Assembly (NCBI GenBank): GCA_035690485.1
Contig: DASSKL010000005.1
Span: forward strand, 54,593 to 118,592
Direction: 5' to 3'
Source: Mycobacteriales bacterium
GTDB lineage: Bacteria > Actinomycetota > Actinomycetes > JAFAQI01 > DASSKL01
Length of the DNA: 64,000 nt
Shown: piece after piece, positions 19,160-27,879 of the stretch
How positions within the stretch are numbered: position 1 is the first letter of the stretch
Layout: every line of letters starts with the position of its first letter
Made by a program: the position numbers and the translations under genes
Notes under the pieces: model-generated
The model's input: only the letters and a program-made list of their open reading frames with translations
Database searches by the model: none
What the model was told of the DNA's origin: nothing

Positions 19160-19750
19160 ATGGCTGCGACTGCTGACACGGTGCACTGGCGGGGCGTCCA
19201 CCATCTCGCACTGGTCACCCCCGACATGGACGCCACGGTCCGCTTCTGGCACGGCGTCATCGACGCCCGGCTGGTCGTGACGCTCGCGACGCCGGCGTTC
19301 CGGCACTACTTCTTCGAGGTCGCGCCCGGTAACACGGTCGCGTTCTTCGAGTACGTCGGGCAGCCGCTCGAGTCGTTCGCGAAGCCGGCCGGCGTGCCCT
19401 ACCCGCAGGCCGCGCAGTTCGACCACCTGTCGCTGCACCTGCCCGACGAGGACGCGCTGCTGCGGCTGCGCGACCGGCTGAAGGAGCACGGCTGCGAGGT
19501 GACCGACGTCGTCGACCACGGCTTCCTGCGCTCGATCTACTTCAACGACAACAACGGCATCGCGCTCGAGGCGTCGTGGTGGACGCTCGACCCGACCGGG
19601 CGGCCGGTCGACTACGGCGACGAGCGGTTCTTCTCCGACGCCGATCCCGTGCCGGCGGTGCGCGAGCTGCGCCAGAGCGGGCGGCTTGACCACACGGTCA
19701 CGACGCACCTGGTCGACGAGGTAACCAAGGACCTCTACAGGCCGGTCTGA
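19160..19750 (+). CDS. VOC-family (glyoxalase/extradiol dioxygenase-fold) protein
   Basis: A 196-residue protein with paired beta-alpha-beta-beta-beta modules. Candidate metal ligands are His in VHHLALVTPDMD, His in QFDHLSLHLPDED and Glu in GIALEASWW, the usual two-His/one-Glu pattern. The substrate is unknown. It stands alone between the tRNA and the MaoC gene, and a hairpin follows its stop. Confidence 0.8.
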   Translation: MAATADTVHWRGVHHLALVTPDMDATVRFWHGVIDARLVVTLATPAFRHYFFEVAPGNTVAFFEYVGQPLESFAKPAGVPYPQAAQFDHLSLHLPDEDALLRLRDRLKEHGCEVTDVVDHGFLRSIYFNDNNGIALEASWWTLDPTGRPVDYGDERFFSDADPVPAVRELRQSGRLDHTVTTHLVDEVTKDLYRPV

Positions 19751-19793
19751 CGCTTCCCCGCAACACCTCGAACCGCCGGGCGGCGATGAAGGA

Positions 19794-19813
19794 CACCGGT
19801 GCACAGTCCGGTG
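19794..19813 (+). terminator. Weak hairpin after the VOC gene
   Basis: CACCGG and CCGGTG form a 6-bp stem around an 8-nt loop. No U-tract follows, as is usual in high-GC genomes. Confidence 0.3.
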
Positions 19814-19824
19814 CCTGGCGGCCT

Positions 19825-19839
19825 CCGAACCGGGTTCGG
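19825..19839 (+). promoter_or_regulatory. 15-bp inverted repeat, operator candidate for the MaoC gene
   Basis: CCGAAC-CGG-GTTCGG is perfectly symmetrical and overlaps the expected -35 position of the MaoC promoter (-10 at 19859). A TetR-like regulator could bind here; this is inference. Confidence 0.35.
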
Positions 19840-19858
19840 TTATTGCGTCCTCCTCCGC

Positions 19859-19864
19859 TAGGGT
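19859..19864 (+). promoter_or_regulatory. -10 element consistent with leaderless MaoC-gene mRNA
   Basis: TAGGGT ends 7 nt before ATG 19872; no ribosome site is present. Confidence 0.45.
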
Positions 19865-19871
19865 CGCAGGC

Positions 19872-20327
19872 ATGGCGACCACGGTGCATGGAATCGACGA
19901 CCTCAAGCAGAAGGTGGGCGAGCACCTCGGCTACAGCCCATGGCACGAGGTGACCCAGGAGCAGGTCAACCTCTTCGCCGACGCGACCGGCGACCACCAG
20001 TGGATCCACGTCGACGTGGAGAGAGCGAAGCAGGGGCCGTTCGGCGCGCCGATCGCGCACGGCTACCTGACGCTGTCGCTCGGCCCGGCGCTGCTGCCGC
20101 AGATCCTGCGCATCGAGGGCATCTCGATGGGCGTCAACTACGGCCTCAACAAGCTGCGTTTCCCGGCCCCGGTTCCGGTGGGGTCGAAGGTGCGGCTCGG
20201 CGCGACCCTGGAGTCGGTCGAGGACGTCGCCGGCGGGGCGCAGGCGGTTCTCGGCCTGACCTTCGAGGTCGAGGGCAAGGACAAGCCGGTCTGCGTCGCC
20301 GAGGCCGTCTTCCGCTACTACGCCTGA
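19872..20327 (+). CDS. MaoC-family (R)-specific enoyl-CoA hydratase
   Basis: A 151-residue single hot-dog domain with the hydratase-2 signature FADATGDHQWIHVD...GPFGAPIAHGYLTLSL, including the catalytic Asp and His. It would hydrate trans-2-enoyl-CoA to (R)-3-hydroxyacyl-CoA, or act as a dehydratase. The acyl-CoA synthetase gene begins 13 bp downstream, so the pair likely acts in fatty-acid activation and breakdown or modification. Confidence 0.9.
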   Translation: MATTVHGIDDLKQKVGEHLGYSPWHEVTQEQVNLFADATGDHQWIHVDVERAKQGPFGAPIAHGYLTLSLGPALLPQILRIEGISMGVNYGLNKLRFPAPVPVGSKVRLGATLESVEDVAGGAQAVLGLTFEVEGKDKPVCVAEAVFRYYA

Positions 20328-20340
20328 GGCGCGCAGACCC

Positions 20341-22011
20341 ATGGGGATGACGTACGACGAGGCCGTGGCCGCCGTGACCGGCCCCGGCCAGATGCTCGAG
20401 ATGGCGCCGGTCGAGGTCGACGGCATCACCTACCGCGGCTTCGCCAACGCGCCGGCCAGCCTGCGTGACCTGCTCTCGCTCGCCCGGGCGCACGGAGACA
20501 AGGACTTCATCGTCTACGAGGACGAGCGGCTGACCTTCACCGACGTGATGGCGCGCGTGGACGCGCTCGGCGCCACGCTGGTCGAGCGTTACGGCGTGCG
20601 AAAGGGCGACCGGGTCGCCATCGGGATGCGCAACTACCCCGAATGGGTGGTGGCCTTCGCCGCGATCGTCTCGGTCGGTGCCATCTCCGTATCGCTCAAC
20701 GCCTGGTGGTCCGAGGACGAGCTCGACTACGCGCTCGGCGACTCGGAGCCGGTCCTGCTGATCGCCGACCGCGAGCGCATCGAGCGGGCACGGGCGTCGT
20801 GCGCGAAACGGGGCATCCGCGTCCTCGCGGTGCGCGCCGACGACGTCACCGACGAGGGTGTCGACCACTGGGACGACGTCGTGCAGGTCGGTGCCGCGCT
20901 GCCCCAGGTCGACATCGGTCCCGACGACGACGCCACGATCCTCTACACGTCCGGCACCACGGGCTTCCCCAAGGGTGCGGTCTCCACCAACCGCGCGGTC
21001 GTCACCTCGATCATGGGCTTCGCGTCGCGCGCGCCGATCGAGGCGCTGCGCACCGGCGAGACCGCCGAGGCGGCCAACCCGCCGTCGGTGATCCTCGTCG
21101 TACCGCTGTTCCACGTCACCGGGAGCGTGCCGGTGATGCTCGGCGCGTTCATCGGCGGCGCCAAGCTCACGATCATGTACAAGTGGGATCCCGACCGCGC
21201 CCTCGAGCTGATCGAGCGGGAGCGGGTGACGACGTTCGTCGGGGTCCCGACCCAGTCGTGGGACATGCTGCAGTCGCCGCGGTTCCAGGAGTTCGACACC
21301 TCGACGTTGCAGGGCATCGGCGGCGGGGGCGCGCCGCCGCCGCCGGAGCTGATCCGCCAGATCGACAGCAGCTTCAAGGGTGGCCGCCCGGCGTTCGGCT
21401 ACGGCATGACCGAGACCAACGCCCTGGGCCCCGGCATCTCCGGTGACGACGCGATCGCCAAGCCGACCTCGGCCGGGCGCCCGCCCGTGACGATGGAGGT
21501 CGAGATCCGCGACCCGTCCGGGGCGCCGGTGCCGGTCGGCGAGCGCGGCGAGATCTGGTTCAAGGCGCTCAACAACATCCGCGGCTACTGGCGCAAGCCG
21601 GAGGAGACGGCCGAGACGATCGTCGACGGCTGGCTGCGCACCGGCGACCTGGGCCGGCTCGACGAGGACGGCTTCGTCTACGTCGAGGACCGCATCAAGG
21701 ACATGGTGCTGCGGGGTGGGGAGAACGTCTACTCCGCGGAGGTGGAGGCCGCCCTCTACGAGCACCCGGCGGTATATGAGGCGGCCGTCTTCGGCCTGCC
21801 GCACGAGCGGCTCGGTGAGGAGGTCGCCGCCGCGGTCTACCCGCGCGACGGGGTCAGCGTCACGCCCGAGGAGCTGCAGACGCACGTCGGCAAGCGGCTC
21901 GCAGCGTTCAAGGTGCCCTCGACGATCGTCATCGTGTCGGAGCCGCTGCCGCGCAACGCGGCCGGCAAGTTCCTGAAGCGGCAGCTGCGGGAGAGCTACG
22001 CCAACGCCTGA
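20341..22011 (+). CDS. AMP-forming acyl-CoA synthetase (FadD-like)
   Basis: A 556-residue ANL-superfamily ligase. AMP-binding P-loop motif YTSGTTGFPKGA, adenylate motif YGMTETNA, hinge-region DGWLRTGDLG and C-terminal catalytic Lys in RNAAGKFLKRQL. It activates a carboxylic acid, probably a fatty acid, as its CoA thioester. It is likely co-transcribed with the MaoC gene. Its 3' end overlaps the convergent APC transporter gene by 16 bp. Confidence 0.92.
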   Translation: MGMTYDEAVAAVTGPGQMLEMAPVEVDGITYRGFANAPASLRDLLSLARAHGDKDFIVYEDERLTFTDVMARVDALGATLVERYGVRKGDRVAIGMRNYPEWVVAFAAIVSVGAISVSLNAWWSEDELDYALGDSEPVLLIADRERIERARASCAKRGIRVLAVRADDVTDEGVDHWDDVVQVGAALPQVDIGPDDDATILYTSGTTGFPKGAVSTNRAVVTSIMGFASRAPIEALRTGETAEAANPPSVILVVPLFHVTGSVPVMLGAFIGGAKLTIMYKWDPDRALELIERERVTTFVGVPTQSWDMLQSPRFQEFDTSTLQGIGGGGAPPPPELIRQIDSSFKGGRPAFGYGMTETNALGPGISGDDAIAKPTSAGRPPVTMEVEIRDPSGAPVPVGERGEIWFKALNNIRGYWRKPEETAETIVDGWLRTGDLGRLDEDGFVYVEDRIKDMVLRGGENVYSAEVEAALYEHPAVYEAAVFGLPHERLGEEVAAAVYPRDGVSVTPEELQTHVGKRLAAFKVPSTIVIVSEPLPRNAAGKFLKRQLRESYANA

Positions 22012-23918
22012 TCGGCCGACTCCCCGACGGGGTGCCGCTGCCAGGGCACGTCGGTGACCATCACACCCGGCTCGAACAGCAGCCGCGCCTTGAGTCGCAG
22101 TGCGCTCTGGTTGTGCAGCAGGTGGTCCCACGAGCGGTAGGGCACGTACTCCGGGATGAACACGGTCACCACGTCGCGCGGGCTGGCTCCCCGCAGGGCC
22201 CGCACGTAGCCGAGCACCGGCCGGGTGATGTCGCGGTTCGGCGCGGGCAGCACGGTCAGCGGCACGTCGATGCCCCGCCCGGCCCACGCCTGCTGCAGCC
22301 GCATTGTTGCGGTCGCGTCCGTCTCCACCGTGAGCGCGACCAGCGTGCTGGGCCTTGTCGCCCGGGCGTAGGCGAGCGCGCGCAGCGTGGGCTGGTGCAG
22401 CCGCGACACGAGGATCACCCCGTGGTTGCGCACCGGCAGCGGTAGTGGGTCGTCATCGGCCGCGTCCAGCTCGACCGCGACGGCGTCGTAGTGGCGGCGG
22501 ATCGCCTTCATCGTCGCGAACAGCACCCCCATGGCGAGGATCGCCAGCCACGCTCCGTGCACGACCTTCGTGTAGAGCACGATGACCAACACCAGTGCGG
22601 TCGTGGTGGCCCCGGCCGCGTTGATGGCGCGCGACGTGCGCAACCGGCGCAGGCGGTCGGTGGGGGTGGCCGGCAGCGCGCGGCTCCAGTGGCGCACCAT
22701 GCCGGCCTGGCTCAACGTGAACGACGTGAACACGCCGATGATGTAGAGCTGGATCAGCCGGTCGATGTTGGCGTCGAACCCGACGATCAGCGCGACGGCG
22801 AAACCGCCGAGCAGCACGATGCCGTTGCTGAACACCAGCTTGTCCCCGCGGTTGCGCAGCTGCACCGGTAGGAAGCGTTGCTGCGCGAGGATCGACGACA
22901 GCACTGGGAAGCCGTTGAACGCTGTGTTGGCCGCAAGGATCAGGATGCCGGCTGTCGCTGCCTGGTAGAGGTAGAACAGCGCCGCGTGCCCACCGAAGAC
23001 GGTCGCCGCGATCTGGGAGATCACCGACGGGTTGCCGCTGGGCTGGGCGCGCGCCTTGACGTGCAGCGCCAGCACCGTGATGCCGACGAACATGGTCACG
23101 GCGAGCGTCCCCATCATCGTCAGCGTGGCGGCGGCGTTGCGCGCCTTCGGTGGCCTGAACGCCGGCACGCCGTTGCTGATCGCCTCCACGCCGGTGAGCG
23201 CCGTGCACCCCGACGCGAAGGCACGCAGGGCCAGCAGCACGGTGAAGATGCCGCCGACCTGCACCGTGCGGTGCAGCTGTTGCTGCGCGGTGACGGCAGC
23301 CGGCAGCTGGCCGGCGGCCGCCTTGACGACGCCGATCGCGAACATCAGGAGCGTGAGCGCGATGAACGCGTAGGTCGGGACCGCGAACGCCCGGCCGGAC
23401 TCGCGCAACCCGCGCAGGTTGACCGTCACCAGCAGCACGACGGCGGCGACCGACAGCAGCACCGCGTGTCCGGCCAGCGACGGCACCGCGCTGGTGACCG
23501 CCACCACCCCGGACACGATCGACACGGCCACCGTCATGACGTAGTCGACGAGCAGCGCGCTGGCGGCGACCAGCGCCGCGTTGACGCCGAAGTTGTCGAG
23601 GCTGACCGCGAACGCGCCGCCACCGCCGGGGTAGGCGTGGCAGGTCTGTCGGTAGGAGGCGACGACGATGACGAGCAGCGCCGCGACGCCGACGGCGACC
23701 CACTTGGCCAGTGCGACGTACGCCGCACCGCCGAGCGCCAGCACCAGCACGATCTCTTCCGTGGCGTAGGCCACCGACGAGATCGGATCCGAGCAGAACA
23801 CCGGCAGCGCGAGCCACTTCGGCAGCAGCGTCTCGGCCAGCTGCCGGCTGCGCAACGGGCGCCCGACGACGACCCGCTTGACCCCGCCGGCGGTCGGCAG
23901 CGGACTGCGTTGCAGCAC
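21996..23918 (-). CDS. APC-superfamily permease, probable KimA-like K+ importer
   Basis: A 640-residue protein with about 12 membrane helices (SDPISSVAYATEEI in the first, GGGGAFAVSLDNFG loop) and a soluble C-terminal domain of about 180 residues resembling a universal-stress fold. This layout resembles KimA/KUP-like APC proteins. Divergence from kdpD/kdpE-like genes supports a K+ role; the substrate is inferred. GTG 23918 is supported by TAGCGT exactly 7 nt upstream (leaderless). It is convergent with, and overlaps, the acyl-CoA synthetase gene by 16 bp. Confidence 0.8.
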   Translation of the reverse strand: MLQRSPLPTAGGVKRVVVGRPLRSRQLAETLLPKWLALPVFCSDPISSVAYATEEIVLVLALGGAAYVALAKWVAVGVAALLVIVVASYRQTCHAYPGGGGAFAVSLDNFGVNAALVAASALLVDYVMTVAVSIVSGVVAVTSAVPSLAGHAVLLSVAAVVLLVTVNLRGLRESGRAFAVPTYAFIALTLLMFAIGVVKAAAGQLPAAVTAQQQLHRTVQVGGIFTVLLALRAFASGCTALTGVEAISNGVPAFRPPKARNAAATLTMMGTLAVTMFVGITVLALHVKARAQPSGNPSVISQIAATVFGGHAALFYLYQAATAGILILAANTAFNGFPVLSSILAQQRFLPVQLRNRGDKLVFSNGIVLLGGFAVALIVGFDANIDRLIQLYIIGVFTSFTLSQAGMVRHWSRALPATPTDRLRRLRTSRAINAAGATTTALVLVIVLYTKVVHGAWLAILAMGVLFATMKAIRRHYDAVAVELDAADDDPLPLPVRNHGVILVSRLHQPTLRALAYARATRPSTLVALTVETDATATMRLQQAWAGRGIDVPLTVLPAPNRDITRPVLGYVRALRGASPRDVVTVFIPEYVPYRSWDHLLHNQSALRLKARLLFEPGVMVTDVPWQRHPVGESADQALA

Positions 23919-23925
23919 GCGCTCG

Positions 23926-23931
23926 ACGCTA
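23926..23931 (-). promoter_or_regulatory. -10 element consistent with leaderless APC-transporter mRNA
   Basis: On the minus strand TAGCGT ends 7 nt before GTG 23918. The nearest GCGTCA repeat (23952) covers its -35 region. Confidence 0.45.
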
Positions 23932-23951
23932 GGTACGCCGGTGCCGCCCCG

Positions 23952-24002
23952 GCGTCAGTGCAGCGTCAAGGTTGCCGGCCGGAGCGTCAAGGATGCGTCA
24001 AG
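23952..24002. promoter_or_regulatory. Four GCGTCA-type direct repeats, probable KdpE-like operator
   Basis: GCGTCAGT starts at 23952 and GCGTCAAG at 23963, 23984 and 23995. They form two tandem pairs with 11-bp spacing, the pairs being 32 bp (three helical turns) apart. OmpR/PhoB-family regulators such as KdpE bind tandem repeats with this phasing. The array lies between the divergent transporter and kdpD starts and reaches the transporter -35. Confidence 0.6.
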
Positions 24003-24069
24003 ATCGCGGACCCGAGCGATTCGTCCCGATGTACTTGTCGAAGTGGCGACCGGGACGACACTTGAGAGC

Positions 24070-25182
24070 GTGACTGCATTCGCGGGCTACGCGCGTGCCG
24101 TCGACCGACGGCGCCAAGCCCACGGGGTCGCGGTCGCGGTGGCCGGGTTGCCGCTGCTGACGCTCGTGCTGACCACGCTGCGCGGAGACCTGTCGCTCGC
24201 CGACGAGCTGCTCCTCTACCTGATCGCGGTGGTCGCGATCGCGGTGATCGGCGGCTTGTGGCCGGCGCTGGCGGCCGCCATCGCGTCGTCGTTGCTGCTC
24301 AACTGGTTCTTCACGCCACCGATTCATACCTTCGTCGCCTCGCCCGACAACGTGCTGTCGCTGGTGCTGTTCGTCGCGGTTGCGACGCTGGTGGCGGCGG
24401 TCGTGCACATCGCCGCCCGCCGCGCCGTCGAGGCGGAGGAGGGGCGCGCGCAGGCCGCGCAGGCCGAGATGCTCGCCGCCGGCAACCGGATGCGCACCGC
24501 GCTGCTCGCCGCGGTCAGCCACGACCTGCGCACCCCGCTGGCCGGCATCAAGGCGAGCATCACTGGCCTGCGGCAGACCGACGTGGCGTGGTCGGCCACC
24601 GACCGGGCCGAGCTGCTGGAGACGATCGAGGACTCGGCCGACCGGCTCGGCGCGCTGATTGCCAACCTGCTCGACATGAGCCGGGTGCAGACCGGTGCAC
24701 TGCAGCCGTTCCTGCAGCCGGCCGCCGTCGACGAGATCGTCCCGGTGGCCCTGCGGGGGATCCCCGGCGCCGACACCGTACGGCTGGACACCCCGGAGGA
24801 CCTGCCGCTGGTGCGCACCGACCCCGGCCTGCTCGAACGCGCGCTGGCCAACCTGCTGTCCAACGCGCTGCGACACTCGCCGCCCGGCCGGCCGCCCACG
24901 CTGGTGGCCCGGCACGAGGGCGACCGGTTGGCGCTGCGGGTCGTCGACCACGGCCCGGGCGTCGCGGTGGGCGACCGTGACCGCATCTTCGAGCCGTTCC
25001 AGCGGCTGGGCGACCGGTCGGTGGGCGGCGTCGGCCTGGGGTTGGCCGTTGCCCGCGGGTTCGTCGAGGCGATCGGCGGCGAGCTCGCCGCGGGTGACAC
25101 CCCGGGCGGCGGGCTGACGATGACGGTGCAGCTGCCGCTTGCGCCTGCCACCGTGCCGGCCGAGCAGGTGGCGGTGCCGTGA
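24070..25182 (+). CDS. Short KdpD-like sensor histidine kinase
   Basis: A 370-residue kinase: DUF4118 four-helix membrane domain (about 20-118, with LLLNWFFTPPIHTF), HisKA with His151 in VSHDLRTPLAGIKAS, and HATPase_c with N box NLLSNALRHSPPG, G1 DHGPGV and G2 GLGLAVARG. It lacks the large N-terminal KdpD/Usp region of full KdpD. GTG 24070 was chosen as the point just before the membrane domain; codons upstream to 23878 run through the operator array and look non-coding. The response-regulator gene overlaps its stop. The usual kdpFABC pump genes are absent; the divergent APC transporter is the likely target. Confidence 0.88.
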   Translation: MTAFAGYARAVDRRRQAHGVAVAVAGLPLLTLVLTTLRGDLSLADELLLYLIAVVAIAVIGGLWPALAAAIASSLLLNWFFTPPIHTFVASPDNVLSLVLFVAVATLVAAVVHIAARRAVEAEEGRAQAAQAEMLAAGNRMRTALLAAVSHDLRTPLAGIKASITGLRQTDVAWSATDRAELLETIEDSADRLGALIANLLDMSRVQTGALQPFLQPAAVDEIVPVALRGIPGADTVRLDTPEDLPLVRTDPGLLERALANLLSNALRHSPPGRPPTLVARHEGDRLALRVVDHGPGVAVGDRDRIFEPFQRLGDRSVGGVGLGLAVARGFVEAIGGELAAGDTPGGGLTMTVQLPLAPATVPAEQVAVP

Positions 25183-25856
25183 CCCGGGTGCTGGTGGTCG
25201 ACGACGAGGCGGCGATCTGCCGAGCGTTGCGCATCAACCTGGCCGCGCGCGACTACGAGGTCACCACCGCCACGTCCGGTGCGGCCGGGCTCGCCGCGGT
25301 GGCCCGGGAGCGGCCCGATGTGGTGATCCTCGACCTGGGCCTGCCGGACATGGACGGCGCCGAGGTCATCGCAGGTCTGCGCGGATGGACGTCGACGCCG
25401 ATCATCGTGCTGTCGGCGCGTGAGCAGGAGGCGGCCAAGGTGGCCGCCCTCGACGCCGGTGCCGACGACTACGTGACCAAGCCCTTCGGCATGGACGAGC
25501 TGCTCGCCCGGCTGCGCGCCGCCGTACGCCGCAGCCGCAGCGCCGACGATGCGCCGAGCGTCGCCACCGAGTCGTTCACCGTCGACCTGGCGGCGAAGCG
25601 GGTGACGGGCCGCGACGGAGGTGACATCCGGCTGACGCCCACCGAGTGGCAGCTGCTCGAGGTCCTGGTGCGCAACCGGGGCCGGCTGGTCAGCCAGCAG
25701 CAGCTGCTGCACGACGTCTGGGGTCCGGCCTACACCGGTGAGACCAACTACCTGCGGGTCTACATGGCCCAGCTGCGCCGCAAGCTCGAGCCTGACCCGC
25801 CGCGGCCGAGGTACCTGCTCACCGAAGCCGGCATGGGCTACCGCTTCAGCGTCTGA
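25179..25856 (+). CDS. kdpE: KdpE-like OmpR-family response regulator
   Basis: A 225-residue protein: receiver domain with VVDDE, phospho-acceptor Asp52 (ILDLGLPDMDG) and conserved VTKPF; then a winged-helix domain (about 130-225) with LTPTEWQLLEVLVRNRGRLVS. GTG 25179 overlaps the kinase stop by GTGA, so the pair is co-translated. It most likely binds the 11-bp-spaced repeats upstream of its operon. Confidence 0.9.
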   Translation: MTRVLVVDDEAAICRALRINLAARDYEVTTATSGAAGLAAVARERPDVVILDLGLPDMDGAEVIAGLRGWTSTPIIVLSAREQEAAKVAALDAGADDYVTKPFGMDELLARLRAAVRRSRSADDAPSVATESFTVDLAAKRVTGRDGGDIRLTPTEWQLLEVLVRNRGRLVSQQQLLHDVWGPAYTGETNYLRVYMAQLRRKLEPDPPRPRYLLTEAGMGYRFSV

Positions 25857-25865
25857 TCCTTCCGT

Positions 25866-25906
25866 CCGGGTGGAGGTGACACACCTCCGACAGCGCAGCC
25901 ACCCGG
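25866..25906. terminator. Bidirectional hairpin between convergent genes
   Basis: A perfect 7-bp hairpin GGAGGTG-ACA-CACCTCC (25872-25888) sits inside an outer inverted repeat CCGGGTGG (25866) and CCACCCGG (25899), which competes for two of its bases. It lies in the 83-bp gap between kdpE and the convergent luxR-type gene. There is no U-tract. Confidence 0.55.
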
Positions 25907-25939
25907 AACGAGCAGGAGGCAGGGCCGCCTGCCGCCGGG

Positions 25940-26599
25940 TCAGATCAGGCGGCGGTCGGTCGCCCAGCGGGTCAGCTGGTGGCGGGTCGAGAGCTGCAGC
26001 TTGCGCAGCACCGACGACACGTGGCTCTCGACGGTCTTGCCGGAGATGAACAGCTCGCCGGCGATCTCCTTGTAGGTGTAGCCACGGGCGATCAGCCGCA
26101 GCACCTCCTGCTCGCGCGGGGTCAGCTGGTCGAGCTCCGGGTCGGGCGCGGGTTCGTCCGGCCCGTCACCCGAGGTGAAGGCGTCGAGGACGAAGCCTGC
26201 CAGCCGTGGGGAGAAGACCGCGTCGCCCTCGCCCACCCGGCGTACGGCGTCGACGAGGTCGTCTCCCGAGATCGTCTTGGTGACGTAGCCGCGGGCACCC
26301 GCCCGGATCACCGCGATGACGTCCTCGGGAGCGTCGGACGCGGACAGGGCCAGGAACCGCACGTCCGGCAGCCGGTCGCGGATCGCGGCGATGACAGCCC
26401 GGCCACCTCCGTCGGGCATGTGCACGTCGAGCAGGACGACGTCGGGCTCCTGCTGCTCGACGAGGCGTACGGCGGACTCGACGTCACCGGCCTCCCCGAC
26501 GACGTCCAGCCGCTCGTCGATCTCGGTGCGTACGCCGGCCCGGAACATCGCGTGGTCGTCGACCAGCGCCACGCGGATCCGGCTGCCGGCGGTGCTCAT
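25940..26599 (-). CDS. NarL/LuxR-family response regulator
   Basis: A 219-residue protein: receiver with ALVDDH, phospho-acceptor Asp58 (VVLLDVHMPDGGG) and Lys in YVTKTI, then a LuxR-type helix-turn-helix (LTPREQEVLRLIARGYTYKEIAGELFISGKTVESHVSSVL is its span, about 155-195). ATG 26599 overlaps the stop of the kinase gene, so it is its cognate regulator. It is convergent with kdpE. Confidence 0.92.
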   Translation of the reverse strand: MSTAGSRIRVALVDDHAMFRAGVRTEIDERLDVVGEAGDVESAVRLVEQQEPDVVLLDVHMPDGGGRAVIAAIRDRLPDVRFLALSASDAPEDVIAVIRAGARGYVTKTISGDDLVDAVRRVGEGDAVFSPRLAGFVLDAFTSGDGPDEPAPDPELDQLTPREQEVLRLIARGYTYKEIAGELFISGKTVESHVSSVLRKLQLSTRHQLTRWATDRRLI

Positions 26600-27879
26600 G
26601 CGCGGGCGGTCACCCGCGGCATCGTCAGCCGCACCTCGGTGCCGTTGCCAGGAGCGGTGACGACTTCGGCACTGCCGCCGTGCCGCGACATCCGGCCGCG
26701 GATCGACTCCGCGACACCCTTGCGGTCGGCCGGCACGGCGTCGGGGTCGAACCCGACGCCGCGGTCGCGGACGAACACGCTGACCTGTTCCGGGGTGGCC
26801 TCCGCGAAGACGGAGATCGACGGGGCGCCGGACCACTTGGCGGCGTTGACCGTCGCCTCGCGGGCGGCGGCGAGCAGCGCGTGCAACGGCTCGTCGAGGT
26901 CGCAGTCACCGACGACCACGGTCTCGACCGGCAGCCCGTGCACCGACTCGACCTCCTGCTGGATCGCCTGCACGCCGGCGGCCAGGGTGGTCGCCTCCTC
27001 ACCGAGAAGACCGGGCGGCGGCCCGCCGAAGAGCCACGCCCGCAGCTCGCGCTCCTGCGCCCGCGCCAGCTGCACCACCTGGTGCGGCTCGTCGGCGCGG
27101 CGCTGGATGAGGGCCAACGTCTGCAGCACGGAGTCGTGCACCCGGGCCGCGATGTCGGCCCGCTCCTCGGCCCGGGCACGTGCCTGGCGTTCGAGCATGA
27201 GGTCGCGGGCGATGCGCAGCCACCACGGCCCGAGCACGACCACGAACGCCGCGATCACCAGCAGCAGGCCGCCGAGCGGGCGAAGCGTCGCGCTGTTGGG
27301 GCGTCCGACGAGCAACGCGCCGAGGCCGGCACCCAGCAGCACGACTCCCGCCGCGAACCGCAGCCGCAGCCGTCGTCCACCGGTGCCGCCGACGAGCTGG
27401 AGTGCCGGTTCCGCGATCCGATGCAGCCGCGCCTGCTCCTCCTCCGAGGCGTTGCGCCAGACCAGGGCAAGCCCCGCCGCGCCGATGGTCAGCGGCCAGG
27501 TGAGCGACCCGAGCCAGGAGGCGCCGAGCGCGGAGGAGATGAGCAGCAGGACGGCGAGCAGCGCGGCGACCCCGGCCGCCAGGGACAGGCCTCGGCGGTC
27601 ACCGAGGGCGCGACTCGCGATCGTGCGCTCCTGGCCCGCGGCCGGCAGCAGCAGCCAGCCGACGACGTAGGCCGCCACGCCGAAACCGCTCGCCAACGAC
27701 GACAGCACGAACACCACGCGGACGACCGTGACGTCGACACCGGTCTTGACGGCCAGACCAGCGGCCACGCCACCGAGCAGCGGCTCGTCGGTGCTGCGCT
27801 GGAGCGGCACCGAGCGCCAGTGCGGCCGCCAGTGCCGCCGGTGCGGTGCCCACGGCGGGCGGTGCTGCGGTGCCTCCAC
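26596..27879 (-). CDS. PspC-domain sensor histidine kinase
   Basis: A 427-residue kinase. An N-terminal PspC domain (about 25-85, GGVAAGLAVKTGVDVTVVR then a membrane helix) is followed by about four more membrane helices, a HisKA_3 dimerisation domain with His248 in ARVHDSVLQTLALIQ, and a HATPase_c domain (REATVNAAKWSG, RDRGVGFDPD). PspC-linked kinases of this type are thought to sense envelope stress. GTG 27879 has GGAGG only 1-2 nt upstream, an unusually tight spacing. Divergent genes encode another PspC protein and a DUF1707 protein. Confidence 0.88.
   Translation of the reverse strand: MEAPQHRPPWAPHRRHWRPHWRSVPLQRSTDEPLLGGVAAGLAVKTGVDVTVVRVVFVLSSLASGFGVAAYVVGWLLLPAAGQERTIASRALGDRRGLSLAAGVAALLAVLLLISSALGASWLGSLTWPLTIGAAGLALVWRNASEEEQARLHRIAEPALQLVGGTGGRRLRLRFAAGVVLLGAGLGALLVGRPNSATLRPLGGLLLVIAAFVVVLGPWWLRIARDLMLERQARARAEERADIAARVHDSVLQTLALIQRRADEPHQVVQLARAQERELRAWLFGGPPPGLLGEEATTLAAGVQAIQQEVESVHGLPVETVVVGDCDLDEPLHALLAAAREATVNAAKWSGAPSISVFAEATPEQVSVFVRDRGVGFDPDAVPADRKGVAESIRGRMSRHGGSAEVVTAPGNGTEVRLTMPRVTARA

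Noticed and set aside
20146..22287. Long minus-strand frame opposite the acyl-CoA synthetase
   Set aside because: Shadow of a well-conserved plus-strand gene; composition is non-protein-like and there is no ribosome site.
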